A stretch of DNA of 64,000 nucleotides, from positions 97,470-161,469 of the forward strand of contig NZ_JAENIQ020000005.1 in assembly GCF_016595275.2 (NCBI RefSeq), written 5' to 3'. This DNA comes from Corynebacterium pygosceleis. GTDB lineage: Bacteria; Actinomycetota; Actinomycetes; Mycobacteriales; Mycobacteriaceae. Shown here piece after piece: positions 51,092-61,030 of this stretch. Within the stretch, counting starts at the first letter, position 1, and each line of letters opens with the position of its first letter. The translations under genes were made by a program, and so were the position numbers. Under the pieces are notes generated by a model. The model was not told where the DNA came from and made no database searches. It saw only the letters and a program-made list of their open reading frames with translations.

Positions 51092-51668
51092 GTACGAGAC
51101 GGTTCAGCTGGCCCCGACACACGGCCGGTCACCGCTCTACCGCACCATCGGTCTCGGGCACTGCCGTGAGCAGTTCCCGCGTGTAGTCGGCCTGCGGGGA
51201 GCTCCAGATCTTCTCCACCATGTGCAAGAACAATGGCGGGCCAAGGTAACCGGTTCTGCCGGGCCCCGGGCAGCGGAAGGCGGTGAACGGGGGACACCGC
51301 TTTCTGCACCGCCGCACCTGCCGGAGAATGCACGATGATTCCTGCATTTCGTACAGGTACGCTCCATGAGTGGGAACCTCACGGAACACCGAGGTACGGG
51401 GGCGTAGGCCGGTAAGCGCGGCCGGTGCGAGCGTTTCACAAGTCGTCCCCATGCGGTAACGGGAGCGCCGGGATAAGCACGGGGCCTCGCCCCAGGCCCC
51501 TACACACACTGGCTTTGAAGCGGCGGTGACACCCTTCTCCGGTACGGTGCAGGCGAGGAAGGCGTACACCGCCTTCACGACACCCCGGTTGTCCCCCTGT
51601 GCCGGTCCCGAAGATCCTGCCCCGGGTGGAGGGACGGATCACCGAGATCGTCGTGTGCTCCCGGTGAT
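51092..51668. other. 577-bp region with a displaced ABC-gene fragment
   Basis: No intact gene. Its left part (51129-51219) is a copy of the 3' end of the ABC ATPase gene whose intact version ends at 55976. The 149-codon minus ORF through it is otherwise unlike any protein I know, and several overlapping ORFs on the minus strand look accidental. Confidence 0.6.
51129..51219 (-). pseudogene. 3'-terminal remnant of a peptide ABC transporter ATPase gene (left direct repeat)
   Basis: The minus strand encodes KIWSSPQADYTRELLTAVPE, nearly the C-terminus of the ATPase at 55976-57595 (RIWSAPEADYTRELLAAVP). At DNA level 51151-51219 matches 55990-56057 at 62 of 69 aligned positions with a single 1-base gap, in the same orientation. 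Both frames end a few codons later. Similarity stops abruptly at 51219 and 56057. See the matching repeat entry. Confidence 0.85.
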
Positions 51669-54600
51669 CTAGATGACGCCGACCTCAATCAGGATTCCGG
51701 TGAGCAGTACGAAACCGCCCAATATCGCGGAGAGAACCCTGTTCCTGATGAATGCGCCGTCAATGGGTTGCGTCGGAAGCGTCAGTGACCCCAGGATCAG
51801 CAGACACGCTGTCGCAAGGCCCCGCATCGTCGGGACATTCGTCAGCGACAGACCGAGGAAAACGAGGGTCGTTCCGAAGAAAACGAGGATTCCGGCTATG
51901 CGGACGCGCTGATGCCTGTCCTCCGGATCCTCGAGTACCGACACCGGGGCGAAAGCCAGATTCATGATTGACAGTCCGATCCCCACCGCCATGAAGGGCC
52001 ACCACGTGACGTGCCGGATGGTACCCGGGTCGGTGTCCAACCCGGGTACATGACGGGACATCAGTCGCCGGGACACCGGAATGATCAGGATGAGTGCGAG
52101 CAACCAGAACACGAGCAGGGAGACGATCCAGATGTTTCTCAGACCGCCGTCCCCGATGAAGTGGAGCAGGAGCAGTGTGCTGGCCCCCACAGAGAAGGCG
52201 ATGTGGGTCCAGATTCTCCGGTGTCCACCTTCACCCGGTGTCGTTCGGCCTCCTGTGGTGAGGGGCATCGTGAAACGGGAGAAACCGGACATCAGACGAC
52301 GAAGCCTCGACCGCATGTCCGGGCTGAGTATTGATTCAGCCAGTTTCCCCCCGAGTTCATCGCGGAGCAGGGTGAACAGGAGTGAGACACAGCCCAGGGC
52401 GATCACCGTCCAGCTGATGCTCTGGCGGGGCGGGGTGTACGCGCGGGCGAAAGACCAGTCCGCCGGAGCAGGTTTCGATACATCGATGTCGGTGATGTGG
52501 ATGGACCTGTCCGTGCTGAGTCTGTGTGCGCTTCCCCGCAGATCGGGATCGGCTGAGACCGCCCGCGCCCAGGCTCCCTGGGACTGAACCGTGGACCAGA
52601 AGGTGGAGCGCTGGGCGAGAAGATAGGAGAGATTGGCCCAGCCCAGAGCGTAGTCGGGTTTGACTCCGACGGCTCTTCTCAGAAGCTCAATCGCCTCATC
52701 ATCACTGCCGTTGGTTCCCAGAATCACCGCTTTGTTGTTCAGTGCGGTGAAAGAGGATGCGTCGGTTTCCAGGATCGCACCGTAGGAGGAGAGCGCGGAA
52801 TCCAGATTTCCGGACTCCTGCTCGAACCATGCTTTCGTCTCGAGGTAGATCGGCGAATCCGGGTCGGTGGTCTCCAGCAGGTGATCGGTCGTTGTCTTCG
52901 CGAGATCCAGATCCCGGAACTTGATCGCCAACAGGCCGACATTGTTCAGTACCGCCCCGGAGATGAAGGCGTCTTCACCGCCGGGGTTCTCATAGGAGGT
53001 GTTCCCATCCTCGTGAACGCCGAGTTCGTACGCTTTCCGGAACTCCCGGTACGCTTCTTCTTCGTCGCCCGATTCCGCAGACAGCATCGCTGTCTGAAAC
53101 TGGATCTGAATGGCCAGGGCCCTGTCCCGGTACGGGTAGGTGGGGCCGAAAGGAAGGCCCAGATCCGTCAGTTCCCGGTCGTTGTACCGTAGGATCTGTA
53201 GAGCCGATTCATAGGCGTCGCGGGCTTCGGCGGGTCGCCCCAGATACTGGTTGGCCAGCCCCTTTTGTGCGAGGAACAGGGCCTGTTCTATGAGTCGTTC
53301 ATACGGTGCGTCATCACCTTCGACAGACTCACCGTGCTTATCCTGTGTCGCCTCATCGAGGTAATCGACGGCTGCACCGTAGTCGCCGTCGAGAAATCGG
53401 ATCTGTCCCAGTAGCGCCGGAATGAGAGGAGACGGGCTCACATTCTTCGACTGGATAAGCAGTTTTTCCGCTTCCTCGTGTTTGTCCGCCCAGCGAAGCA
53501 AATTCTGGGTGTGGAATCTGGCGGCATCGTCCGCGCTCATTCCGAACAGATGATGACATGAACGTTCCTTGTCGCCGGAGGAGTAGCTTCCCGGAGATTC
53601 GAGAATCGAGATCACCTCGTCGAGATCTGGCTGGCATGTGCCGAAATCGCTGAGGGAACCGTAGTCGTGGATCTTGTGGACCTCGGACCATGTCGAGGGA
53701 TTCTTCCGGGAACGGTCCAGCAACATCCTCGCCTCGTCGAGGTTCTTCTGTCCACCGATGACGGCCAGTTCTCTCGCGAGGGCGAAGTTGATGTCCATGG
53801 CCGAAGGGCCGGTCAGGTTTGTCTTGATGTACTCGGGTATCAACGATGTGTCATGGACGAGTCCACCTCCACCACATCCACCACTGCCCCCTACCGGAGC
53901 CGACACATGGCTGTAGGTCCCGCCGCTCATACCGGGAAAACCCAGGGTGTTGAAGACCAGAGGTGTCGGCGGTTCCAGACGGTCCCACGGTGTTCTGCTC
54001 CTGCACGCAGGCCCATCCAGTCGAAGATTCTGGACGCGTCGCGGTGGTTGAGCCTTTTCGGCCATACGGTAGATATCGAGCGCATGTGCATGATCGCCCT
54101 GATCGGCGAGGATATCCCCGGCTGCGGCCCACAGATCAGACGAGAGGGAGGTGAAGTTCCCCAACTTTTCCAGGAGGAGTCGAGCTCCATCCCTTTTTCC
54201 GAGTGCGGAATACGCCCGTGCCTGACCGATGATGAGCTCCGGGGCGTTCACCTTCGCCCGTGCATCGGCGAAAGTCGTCGCTGCCTGTCGATAGAGACTC
54301 AACTGGGTGAATCCCCGGGAGTTGTCCGCAGCCATGAGTTCCGCGTATCCGGTGGCCCCGGCCACCGACGGGGAATCCGGCCACTGTTCACGAAGCAGAT
54401 AGAAGCCTTCGAGATCAGGCTTGCCGGTATCGCCGTACGCCATCTCCCAGAGTAGATCATATGTCTCGGACCATATGCTGGGGGTGGGGTCCCCGGGGCA
54501 CTTCTCCACGGCTTCGTGCCAGATATTCTCGCCGTTGTCCAACGTATATGGAGAAATGGCCACCATGACGGCCTGATCAAGGGCGATATCGCAGTGCAGA

Positions 54601-55253
54601 TCCCCCGAGAGATTCTCCACGTCCGCGGTACGTTCGAGGAGTACGAACGAAACGAGACTCGCGCGATTCTCAATGGTTGATCCCATGGGCTTCCAGTGAT
54701 CCACCGATTGCTCGAAGGGGACACTCGCCGATAGCAGAAGAAAAGCCCCTGCCAGATCGACGTACTCCGTGGCCTGTGCGGTCGCCCGATCTGGATCCTC
54801 GAAAAGAGGATCCAGATCGGTGTATATCTCATCCATGGCACTGTCTATGTCTTCGGAACGGTCGAGATTCTCATAACCACGTAATTGCAGGGTCTCTTTC
54901 AGAGTTGAAAGTAGCTCGGGATGTCCGAGATTTGTCAGGGCTTCGTCGATCACGGCCCATTGACGATCACGATTGTTGTCACCCGGTCGTGGCATGGGGA
55001 ATCTCGTCGACACGATTCCGTCAGGACTCAGGATCGGTAGTGATCGAATCTGATCCAGGTCGCCGTCGGGGCCTGGCGAGGCTAAACCGGTATCCCATCG
55101 CTCATCAGTGGACGCGGTGCCTGGCTTTTGTGTTGCGGCACTGTGCTCAATGGGAAGTTGATTCGCGGACCAACCCGCCAAGAAAGGAAACAGCAGGGCG
55201 GAGGCAATCGCGATCGAAAAAAGGACGGGGAAAACCCTACGTGCGACGTTCAA
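51669..55253 (-). CDS. Large TPR-repeat protein with seven C-terminal membrane segments, unknown function
   Basis: 1194 residues from TTG 55253, supported by AGGAG 6 bp upstream. An N-terminal signal-anchor (VLFSIAIASALLFPFLAG) is followed by about 900 mostly helical residues with TPR-like units, clearest at FTALNNKAVILGTNGSDDEA and its neighbour before residue 910. A Gly/Cys-rich insert (GGSGGCGGGG) lies near residue 455. From about 945 there are seven hydrophobic helices to the C-terminus. Codon use is less GC-biased than in neighbours. The gene fills an island bounded by repeats of the adjacent ABC gene's 3' end. No family assignment is offered; a membrane-tethered assembly or sensor protein is possible. 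Confidence 0.85.
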   Translation of the reverse strand: MNVARRVFPVLFSIAIASALLFPFLAGWSANQLPIEHSAATQKPGTASTDERWDTGLASPGPDGDLDQIRSLPILSPDGIVSTRFPMPRPGDNNRDRQWAVIDEALTNLGHPELLSTLKETLQLRGYENLDRSEDIDSAMDEIYTDLDPLFEDPDRATAQATEYVDLAGAFLLLSASVPFEQSVDHWKPMGSTIENRASLVSFVLLERTADVENLSGDLHCDIALDQAVMVAISPYTLDNGENIWHEAVEKCPGDPTPSIWSETYDLLWEMAYGDTGKPDLEGFYLLREQWPDSPSVAGATGYAELMAADNSRGFTQLSLYRQAATTFADARAKVNAPELIIGQARAYSALGKRDGARLLLEKLGNFTSLSSDLWAAAGDILADQGDHAHALDIYRMAEKAQPPRRVQNLRLDGPACRSRTPWDRLEPPTPLVFNTLGFPGMSGGTYSHVSAPVGGSGGCGGGGLVHDTSLIPEYIKTNLTGPSAMDINFALARELAVIGGQKNLDEARMLLDRSRKNPSTWSEVHKIHDYGSLSDFGTCQPDLDEVISILESPGSYSSGDKERSCHHLFGMSADDAARFHTQNLLRWADKHEEAEKLLIQSKNVSPSPLIPALLGQIRFLDGDYGAAVDYLDEATQDKHGESVEGDDAPYERLIEQALFLAQKGLANQYLGRPAEARDAYESALQILRYNDRELTDLGLPFGPTYPYRDRALAIQIQFQTAMLSAESGDEEEAYREFRKAYELGVHEDGNTSYENPGGEDAFISGAVLNNVGLLAIKFRDLDLAKTTTDHLLETTDPDSPIYLETKAWFEQESGNLDSALSSYGAILETDASSFTALNNKAVILGTNGSDDEAIELLRRAVGVKPDYALGWANLSYLLAQRSTFWSTVQSQGAWARAVSADPDLRGSAHRLSTDRSIHITDIDVSKPAPADWSFARAYTPPRQSISWTVIALGCVSLLFTLLRDELGGKLAESILSPDMRSRLRRLMSGFSRFTMPLTTGGRTTPGEGGHRRIWTHIAFSVGASTLLLLHFIGDGGLRNIWIVSLLVFWLLALILIIPVSRRLMSRHVPGLDTDPGTIRHVTWWPFMAVGIGLSIMNLAFAPVSVLEDPEDRHQRVRIAGILVFFGTTLVFLGLSLTNVPTMRGLATACLLILGSLTLPTQPIDGAFIRNRVLSAILGGFVLLTGILIEVGVI

Positions 55254-55975
55254 AATTCACTCCTGTGGCAGGGGAATACAGGAATTTACAAACGGGAATA
55301 TCGATCCTGGCGGATGGTTTGAGGCGATACAGCCTTTATGCGTTTTCTGAGGTTAGCAGTGTTGAAATCACTGCGATAGGGGATGGGGGGATCTGGTCCA
55401 TATCCCCCTCTGAATGAATGGTGGATTGGGTTTCTCGGGTGTTCCGTGAGGTAGTTTCCGGGGGCGTCATCCATGAAAGAGGAGAACTATCCGAATCGGT
55501 GTTCCAGATCCTGCCGGTATCGGGTGGAAGAATTGTCCTTGCTCCGGTCGTCGACGACGGCCTTGTTCGAGAAGACGCCTCCATTCGCTGTCGACGGGAC
55601 ATCGAGGCCGTTCGCAGTCCGAGAATCTTGCGCCCCGGCAGACGGTGAACACTCAATTCCGTCGGCTGTGGTGGTCCGTCGGGCTTGGACACCCGATACA
55701 GGATCTCGACGGTTTGTTCCCTGCCCGGGGGGGGGCTGAGGCGGAGTCTGGGTCGGGTGCCTCGTGAAACCGGTTATCCGGTGGTGGTCCGGTATTCCCG
55801 CATGTCTTTATCGGATGTCGCGTCCGGCAATCCCAGAAAGCGGATCGGGCGCTGCACGTGTTTTCAGGTCCAAGGGCGACGGGGACATGAGGGAGCAGGC
55901 CAGACGTTACCGGGGGGCCCATCTCCACGGGGATACGGCGCTCCAGCGTCAGCCGTTATCTCCGGGCGGAGTACC
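55254..55975. other. 722-bp AT-richer region upstream of the TPR gene
   Basis: No supported gene; several short ORFs on both strands lack ribosome sites and recognisable motifs. It should contain the promoter of the TPR gene, but I could not choose between TAAATT and TGTATT as a -10. It ends at the stop codon of the ABC ATPase gene. Confidence 0.5.
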
Positions 55976-57595
55976 TCACCGCCCCACCAGTCTCGGCACG
56001 GCCGCGAGCAGTTCCCGCGTGTAGTCGGCCTCCGGGGCGCTCCAGATCCTCTCGACCGGGCCCGTCTCGACGACGTCCCCGTGGTTGAGCACCAGGACGT
56101 CGGAGCACATCTGGCGGACGACGGAGAGGTCGTGGGAGACGAAGAACAGGGCCAGCCCGTAGCCGGCGACGAGGTCGCTGAGCAGGTTGAGCACCTGGGC
56201 ACGGACGGAGACGTCCAGGGCGCTGACCGCCTCGTCGGCGAACAGCACGTCCGGTTTCACGGACAGGGCGCGGGCGATGGAGATGCGCTGGCGTTGCCCG
56301 CCGGAGAACTCGTGCGGGAAGCGGTCGACGGCGTCGGCGCCGATGCCGACCTCGCCGAGGACCTCGGCGACCCTGGTCCGCCGCTCCCCGGCGGAGAGCC
56401 CGAGTCCGAGGAGCGGTTCCTCGACGATCGCGCCGATGCGCATGCGGGGATCGAGTGAACCCATGGGGTCCTGGAACACCACCTGTGCGCGTTCGGCGTG
56501 GTTGACGGTGCCGGTGGTGGGGGAGTCCAGTCCCGCGAGGATCCGGAGGAGGGTGGACTTGCCGGAGCCGGAACCACCGACGACCCCGAGGCGCTGTCCC
56601 CGCCGCAGTTCCAGGGACACGTCTTTGAGCGCCTCCGTTCGGCGCCGGGGGCCGAGGAATCCGCGCCGTTTGCCGAGGTAGGTCCGGGACACTCCGGTGG
56701 CGGACAGCACGACGTCGCTGATGGGGGCCACGGCGGGCACCTTGTGGACGTGGCCGGGTCGGTAGTCGCCGGTGGCGGCGGTCTCGACGGTGTAGAGGTG
56801 GCCGTCCCGGTCGCGGGCGTCGAGGTCACTGGCCGCGAGCAGCCCCCTCGTGTAGTCGTGTACCGGGTCGGTGAGGATCTGTTCCGTGGTGCCGCTCTCG
56901 ACGAGGTTGCCGTCGCGCATGACCAGGATCCGTTCGCACACCCCGGACACCAGGGCGAGGTCGTGGGTGATGAACAGCAGGCCGGTGCCGCGTCGCTCGA
57001 CGAGTTCGAGGATCAGTTCGACGATCTGCCGTTGCACGGTGACGTCGAGGGCGGTGGTCGGCTCGTCGCAGATCAGCAGGTCCGGGTCGTTCGCGAGGGC
57101 CATCGCGATGAGGATGCGTTGGCGTTGCCCGCCGGAGAGCTGGTGCGGATGGGCGCCGTAGACGCGTTCGGGGTCCGCGATACGGACGTCGGCGAGCAGC
57201 TCGAGGGTCCTGTCACGGGCGGCGTCGTCGGAGTCGACGGTGCCGTGGTGGGTCATCACCTCGGCGACCTGCGCGCCGACGGTCATCAGCGGGTTCAGCG
57301 CGGTCATGGGTTCCTGGAACACCATGGACACTCGCCTGCCGCGGAGTGCGCGCATCCGGCGGTCCGGGTAGTCGATGAGGTTCCCGGGTTCCCCGTCGAG
57401 CGTCATCTCGCCGTGCGCGGAGAGATTGTCGGGCAGCAGCCCCATCAGGGAGAGCGCGGTGAGTGATTTCCCGGAGCCCGATTCGCCGATGAGCCCGACG
57501 CGCTCGCCGGAGTCGACGGTGAAGGAGACCTGTCCGATGAGGGGCTCCCCGCGTCGCGTGTCGACGCCGAGATCGGTGACGGTGAGCAGTGTCAT
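55976..57595 (-). CDS. Dipeptide/oligopeptide/nickel-type ABC transporter, fused dual ATPase
   Basis: 539 residues holding two NBDs equivalent to DppD and DppF. Domain 1: Walker A GESGSGKS near residue 38, LSGGQRQRILIAMALANDPD, then DEPTTALDV. Domain 2 (from about 295): Walker A GGSGSGKST near 345, FSGGQRQRISIARALSVKPD, DEAVSALDV. The usual C-terminal signature RIWSAPEADYTRELLAAVP is present. ATG 57595 overlaps the permease gene stop. It powers the importer encoded by the next three genes. Its 3' end is duplicated at 51129. Confidence 0.93.
   Translation of the reverse strand: MTLLTVTDLGVDTRRGEPLIGQVSFTVDSGERVGLIGESGSGKSLTALSLMGLLPDNLSAHGEMTLDGEPGNLIDYPDRRMRALRGRRVSMVFQEPMTALNPLMTVGAQVAEVMTHHGTVDSDDAARDRTLELLADVRIADPERVYGAHPHQLSGGQRQRILIAMALANDPDLLICDEPTTALDVTVQRQIVELILELVERRGTGLLFITHDLALVSGVCERILVMRDGNLVESGTTEQILTDPVHDYTRGLLAASDLDARDRDGHLYTVETAATGDYRPGHVHKVPAVAPISDVVLSATGVSRTYLGKRRGFLGPRRRTEALKDVSLELRRGQRLGVVGGSGSGKSTLLRILAGLDSPTTGTVNHAERAQVVFQDPMGSLDPRMRIGAIVEEPLLGLGLSAGERRTRVAEVLGEVGIGADAVDRFPHEFSGGQRQRISIARALSVKPDVLFADEAVSALDVSVRAQVLNLLSDLVAGYGLALFFVSHDLSVVRQMCSDVLVLNHGDVVETGPVERIWSAPEADYTRELLAAVPRLVGR
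55990..56057. repeat. Right direct repeat (3' end of intact ABC ATPase gene)
   Basis: Direct repeat partner of 51151-51219 (62 of 69 aligned positions identical by eye). The two copies flank a 4.8-kb lower-GC segment, the arrangement expected when an element inserts at the 3' end of a gene and restores it. Confidence 0.8.
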
Positions 57596-58440
57596 GGGCG
57601 TTTCCTCGTCTTCGGGTCGAACACGTCGCGGAGGCCGTCGCCGAGCAGATTGAACCCGAGGACGGTGCCGGCGATGGCGAGACCGGGCCAGAACGCGAGC
57701 ATCGGGGCGGACCCTAGTGACGCCTGCGCGGACTGGAGCATCCGGCCCCAGGACGGGTCGGGTGGTGGGGTGCCGAGCCCCAGGAACGACAGTGCGGCCT
57801 CGGCGAGGATCGCCAGGGCGAAGGACACCGACGCCTGGACGATGAGCATTCCGGTGATGTTGGGCAGGACGTGCCGCCGGGCGATCGCCGGGCCGGAGCG
57901 TCCGGCCGTGCGGGCCGCTGCGACGAAGTCGCGGGACATCACCTGCAACGTTCCGGCGCGGGTGACGCGGGCGAAGCCGGGGACGGTGGCGACGCCGATG
58001 GCGACCATCGCCGAGACCGTTGAGGCGCCGTAGATCGCGCCGGCGACGATGGCGAGCAGCAGCGCGGGGAAGGCGAGCAGGAGATCCGCGCCACGGAGCA
58101 CGAGCGTCTCCGCCCAGCCGCGACGCATGCCGGCCAGGATCCCGAGCGGCGTACCCACGAGGACCCCGATGCCGACGGCGACGAGCCCGACGAGCAGGGT
58201 GATGCGGGATCCGGCCATGATCCGGGAGAACACGTCCCGCCCGTAGCGGTCGGTGCCCATCAGGTGCCGCGGCGAGGGGCCCTCGAGCCGGTCGGAGGGG
58301 ATCGCGTGGATCGGGTCGTAGGGGGTCCAGGCCAGGGAGATCACGCCGAGCACGACGACGAGTGTGACGATGACCAGACCGATGGTCCCCGATGCCGGGA
58401 GTCTGCGCAGGGTGCGGGTGAGTCGGTTCACGTCGGTCAC
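57592..58440 (-). CDS. ABC transporter permease, DppC type
   Basis: 282 residues from GTG 58440, overlapping the preceding permease stop (GTGA). Binding-protein-dependent permease with HLMGTDRYGRDVFSRIMAG at the N-terminal side, the ATPase-contacting loop FVAAARTAGRSGPAIARRHVLPN (EAA-type), and FLGLGTPPPDPSWGRML. These features are typical of DppC/NikC/OppC. It pairs with the DppB-type subunit. Substrate (peptide, nickel chelate or opine) is not decided by sequence. Confidence 0.93.
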   Translation of the reverse strand: MTDVNRLTRTLRRLPASGTIGLVIVTLVVVLGVISLAWTPYDPIHAIPSDRLEGPSPRHLMGTDRYGRDVFSRIMAGSRITLLVGLVAVGIGVLVGTPLGILAGMRRGWAETLVLRGADLLLAFPALLLAIVAGAIYGASTVSAMVAIGVATVPGFARVTRAGTLQVMSRDFVAAARTAGRSGPAIARRHVLPNITGMLIVQASVSFALAILAEAALSFLGLGTPPPDPSWGRMLQSAQASLGSAPMLAFWPGLAIAGTVLGFNLLGDGLRDVFDPKTRKRP

Positions 58441-59378
58441 CGTCCCGTCCGTGGATCGAGGGCGAGGGCGACGAGATCGACGAGCATCGTCACCGCGAGG
58501 GTGAGCAGGACGAGCACCATGACGATGGTCTGCACCGTCGTCAGGTCGCGGGTGCTCACCGCGTCGAGGAGCATGGACCCGAGTCCGGGGAGAACGAAGA
58601 CCTGCTCGATGACCACCGCACCGATCACGAGTGACGCCAGCTGCACACCGGTGACGGTGATGACGGGGAGGGCTGCGTTGCGCAGCCCGTGGCGCAGGAG
58701 AGCCTGCCAGGTGGACAGACCCTTGGCCCGGGCGGTGCGGATGAAGTCCTCGGAGAGGATCTCCAGGACCGCGGAGCGGACGTAGCGCGTCATGATGGCC
58801 CCCTGCACCGCGGCGAGCGCGCAGACGGGCATGACGAGCCGTTGGAGGAAGGCACCCACGCCCTGGTCCGGTGGCACCCAGCCGTTCGCCGGTGCCCACC
58901 CGAGGCGCACCGCGAACACGCTGACCAGCAGGATTCCGGCGAGGAAGCTGGGGATCGCGATGCCGACCTGGCTCAGTGCGGTGATCGCGATGCCGTCGGC
59001 CCTCCGGTGCCGCATCGCCACCCAGGTGCCGACCGGGATCGCGGCGGCGAGCGCCAGCGCCATGGCGGACCCGACGAGGATGAGGCTGACCTGCAGCCGG
59101 TCGAGCACCAGAGGGGAGATATCCTGCCCGCTGGTCAGGGAGAGCCCGAAATCGCCGCGCAGCATCCCGCCGACCCAGCTGAGGTACTGGGCGATCAGCG
59201 GCTGGTCCAGGCCGAGCGCCTCCCGCTTCGCGGCGATGAGCTCCGGGGTGGCGCTCACGCCGAGTGCGACGGCCGCCGGATCACCGGGCACGACGCGCAT
59301 CAGCGCGAAGACCGCGACGGAGGCGACGAAGATCGTCGCCAGGTAGCGCAGGACATGCCTGCCGAGGGTGATGAGCAT
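58437..59378 (-). CDS. ABC transporter permease, DppB type
   Basis: 313 residues from ATG 59378, overlapping the binding-protein stop. About six membrane helices, with VVPGDPAAVALG after TM1, the EAA loop DFIRTARAKGLSTWQALLRHGLRNA and VIEQVFVLPGLGSMLLDAV near the C-terminus, all typical of DppB/OppB. It forms the membrane channel with the DppC-type protein. Confidence 0.93.
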   Translation of the reverse strand: MLITLGRHVLRYLATIFVASVAVFALMRVVPGDPAAVALGVSATPELIAAKREALGLDQPLIAQYLSWVGGMLRGDFGLSLTSGQDISPLVLDRLQVSLILVGSAMALALAAAIPVGTWVAMRHRRADGIAITALSQVGIAIPSFLAGILLVSVFAVRLGWAPANGWVPPDQGVGAFLQRLVMPVCALAAVQGAIMTRYVRSAVLEILSEDFIRTARAKGLSTWQALLRHGLRNAALPVITVTGVQLASLVIGAVVIEQVFVLPGLGSMLLDAVSTRDLTTVQTIVMVLVLLTLAVTMLVDLVALALDPRTGR

Positions 59379-60934
59379 CAGTTCCGCTCCTCTTCCACGC
59401 TGATCGTCGCGAGCTCCAGGGCGTCGTCGACGGCGTCGGCGTTGACACCGGTCACACCGGGTGCGGTGATGACGATGTTCGGGTAGTTGAACAGGGTGTC
59501 GGCCGCAGCCTGATCCATGATGGTGTCCACCGCGGCGCGCATCCCCGCCACGTACTCCTCCGGGCTGCCGGCATCGGCCCGCGCGATGTCCTCGCGCACC
59601 GCCGGGGAATCGAACCCGAGGTAGTAGTCGGGGTCGCCGAACAACGCCGGAATGTCGCGGGCCTCGATGTGCAGGATGATCGACATGTCGTAGTCGTGCT
59701 GCCTGAACACCTTCTGCAGCCACACGGCCGGGAACTCGGTGGCCTCGATCCGGGCGTCGAGACCGACGTCCCGGAGCTGGGACACGATGATCTCCGACAC
59801 CGCGGTGGCGTAGGGCCGCGACGGGACGGAGATGACGACGCGGTTGTTCGTGCCGTCGATCCCGGCCTCGGCGAGCAGCTGCCGCGCCTTCTCCGGGTCG
59901 TGGGGGTACCGTTCGGACTTCTCGTACCACGGGTCGGTCGGCGGCACCGGGGCCCCGCCGGTGTCGGTGCCGAAGCCGTCCCACGCGGTGTCGATGACCG
60001 CCTGGCGGTCGATGGCGTACATGACGGCGCGACGGACGCGGACGTCGTCGAACGGGGCGCGCCGGTTGTTCATCGACAGCAGCACCTCGCCGTTGGTGGT
60101 GCCGACCTCCACGTTGTAGTGGCCGTGCGCGGTGATCGTGTCGAGGAGCTCCGGGGACTGCATGGAGTAGACGGCGTCGACGTCACCGGAGCGCAGGGCG
60201 TTGGTGGCGCCCACCGCGTCGGCGAAGTAGCGGATCGCCGCGCCGTCGTTCCTCGGTGCATCCCCCCAGTAGTCGTCGCGGGCCGCGAAGGTGATCGACT
60301 GGCCGAGCGCGAAGTCGGTGACCGTGTACGGGCCCGTGCCGACGGGATCGGTGGCCAGTGCGTCGACCCCGTCGGGTGCCATCATCGCCCCGACGAAGGT
60401 GCCCATGGCGAACAGCCACTGGTTCGACGGCGCGCTGAGCGTCACCTCGAGGGTGTGCGTGTCGACGACCCGGGTGTCCGCGACCGGGGACATCAGCTTC
60501 TTCAGACCGTTGGTCCATGCGTCGGAGAGCACCCGGTCGATGGAGAACTTCGCGGTCTCGGCGGTGAACGCGGCGCCGTTGGAGAACGTGACGTCATCAC
60601 GCAGGTGGAACGTGTACACGGTGCGGTCCCCGGAGACCTCCCAGTCGGTGGCGAGCCACGGGATGATGTGGCCGTCGTCGTCGACGCGTACCAGTGTCTC
60701 GTAGATGTTCGACATCATCGCCTGCGGGATCGCCGCCCCACCCGTCGTGGTGAAGTCGAGGGTGGCGGGTGTCCCGGACACCGCGACCACCACGGCCCCG
60801 CTGTCCGCGATCGCCGCCGTCTGGGTAGCCGTCGATCCGGCCGAACAACCCGCGAGCACGAGCGTCGCCCCGGCGACTACCAGGGCCGTCGTGGTCCCGT
60901 GGCGAATCCGGTCGTTGAGACGGGTCACATCCAT
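59378..60934 (-). CDS. ABC transporter substrate-binding lipoprotein (SBP family 5)
   Basis: 518 residues from ATG 60934. The lipoprotein signal ends in LVLAGCSAG. Family 5 features include the N-terminal LDFTTTGGAAIPQAMMSNIYETL, DVTFSNGAAFTAETAKFSID near residue 115, VGTGPYTVTDF near 205 and ARQLLAEAGIDG in lobe 2. It is first in the operon binding protein-DppB-DppC-DppDF, each overlapping the next by 1-4 bp. TACCCT lies 7 bp upstream of the ATG with no ribosome site, so the mRNA may be leaderless. Confidence 0.93.
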   Translation of the reverse strand: MDVTRLNDRIRHGTTTALVVAGATLVLAGCSAGSTATQTAAIADSGAVVVAVSGTPATLDFTTTGGAAIPQAMMSNIYETLVRVDDDGHIIPWLATDWEVSGDRTVYTFHLRDDVTFSNGAAFTAETAKFSIDRVLSDAWTNGLKKLMSPVADTRVVDTHTLEVTLSAPSNQWLFAMGTFVGAMMAPDGVDALATDPVGTGPYTVTDFALGQSITFAARDDYWGDAPRNDGAAIRYFADAVGATNALRSGDVDAVYSMQSPELLDTITAHGHYNVEVGTTNGEVLLSMNNRRAPFDDVRVRRAVMYAIDRQAVIDTAWDGFGTDTGGAPVPPTDPWYEKSERYPHDPEKARQLLAEAGIDGTNNRVVISVPSRPYATAVSEIIVSQLRDVGLDARIEATEFPAVWLQKVFRQHDYDMSIILHIEARDIPALFGDPDYYLGFDSPAVREDIARADAGSPEEYVAGMRAAVDTIMDQAAADTLFNYPNIVITAPGVTGVNADAVDDALELATISVEEERN

Positions 60935-61030
60935 GACGAACAGGGTAACCGTTTCCGGTCGCACAACCGACATCACCCCTGTCGTCGGACAGGTATGCGT
61001 CCGACGCTGCCCCGGTGACACAATGGACGG

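Noticed and set aside
51129..51578. 149-codon minus-strand ORF as an intact gene
   Set aside because: Only its C-terminal 30 codons resemble anything, and they are a displaced piece of the ABC ATPase gene; treated as a remnant.
55336..55739. Overlapping short ORFs upstream of the TPR gene
   Set aside because: No start signals or recognisable motifs on either strand.
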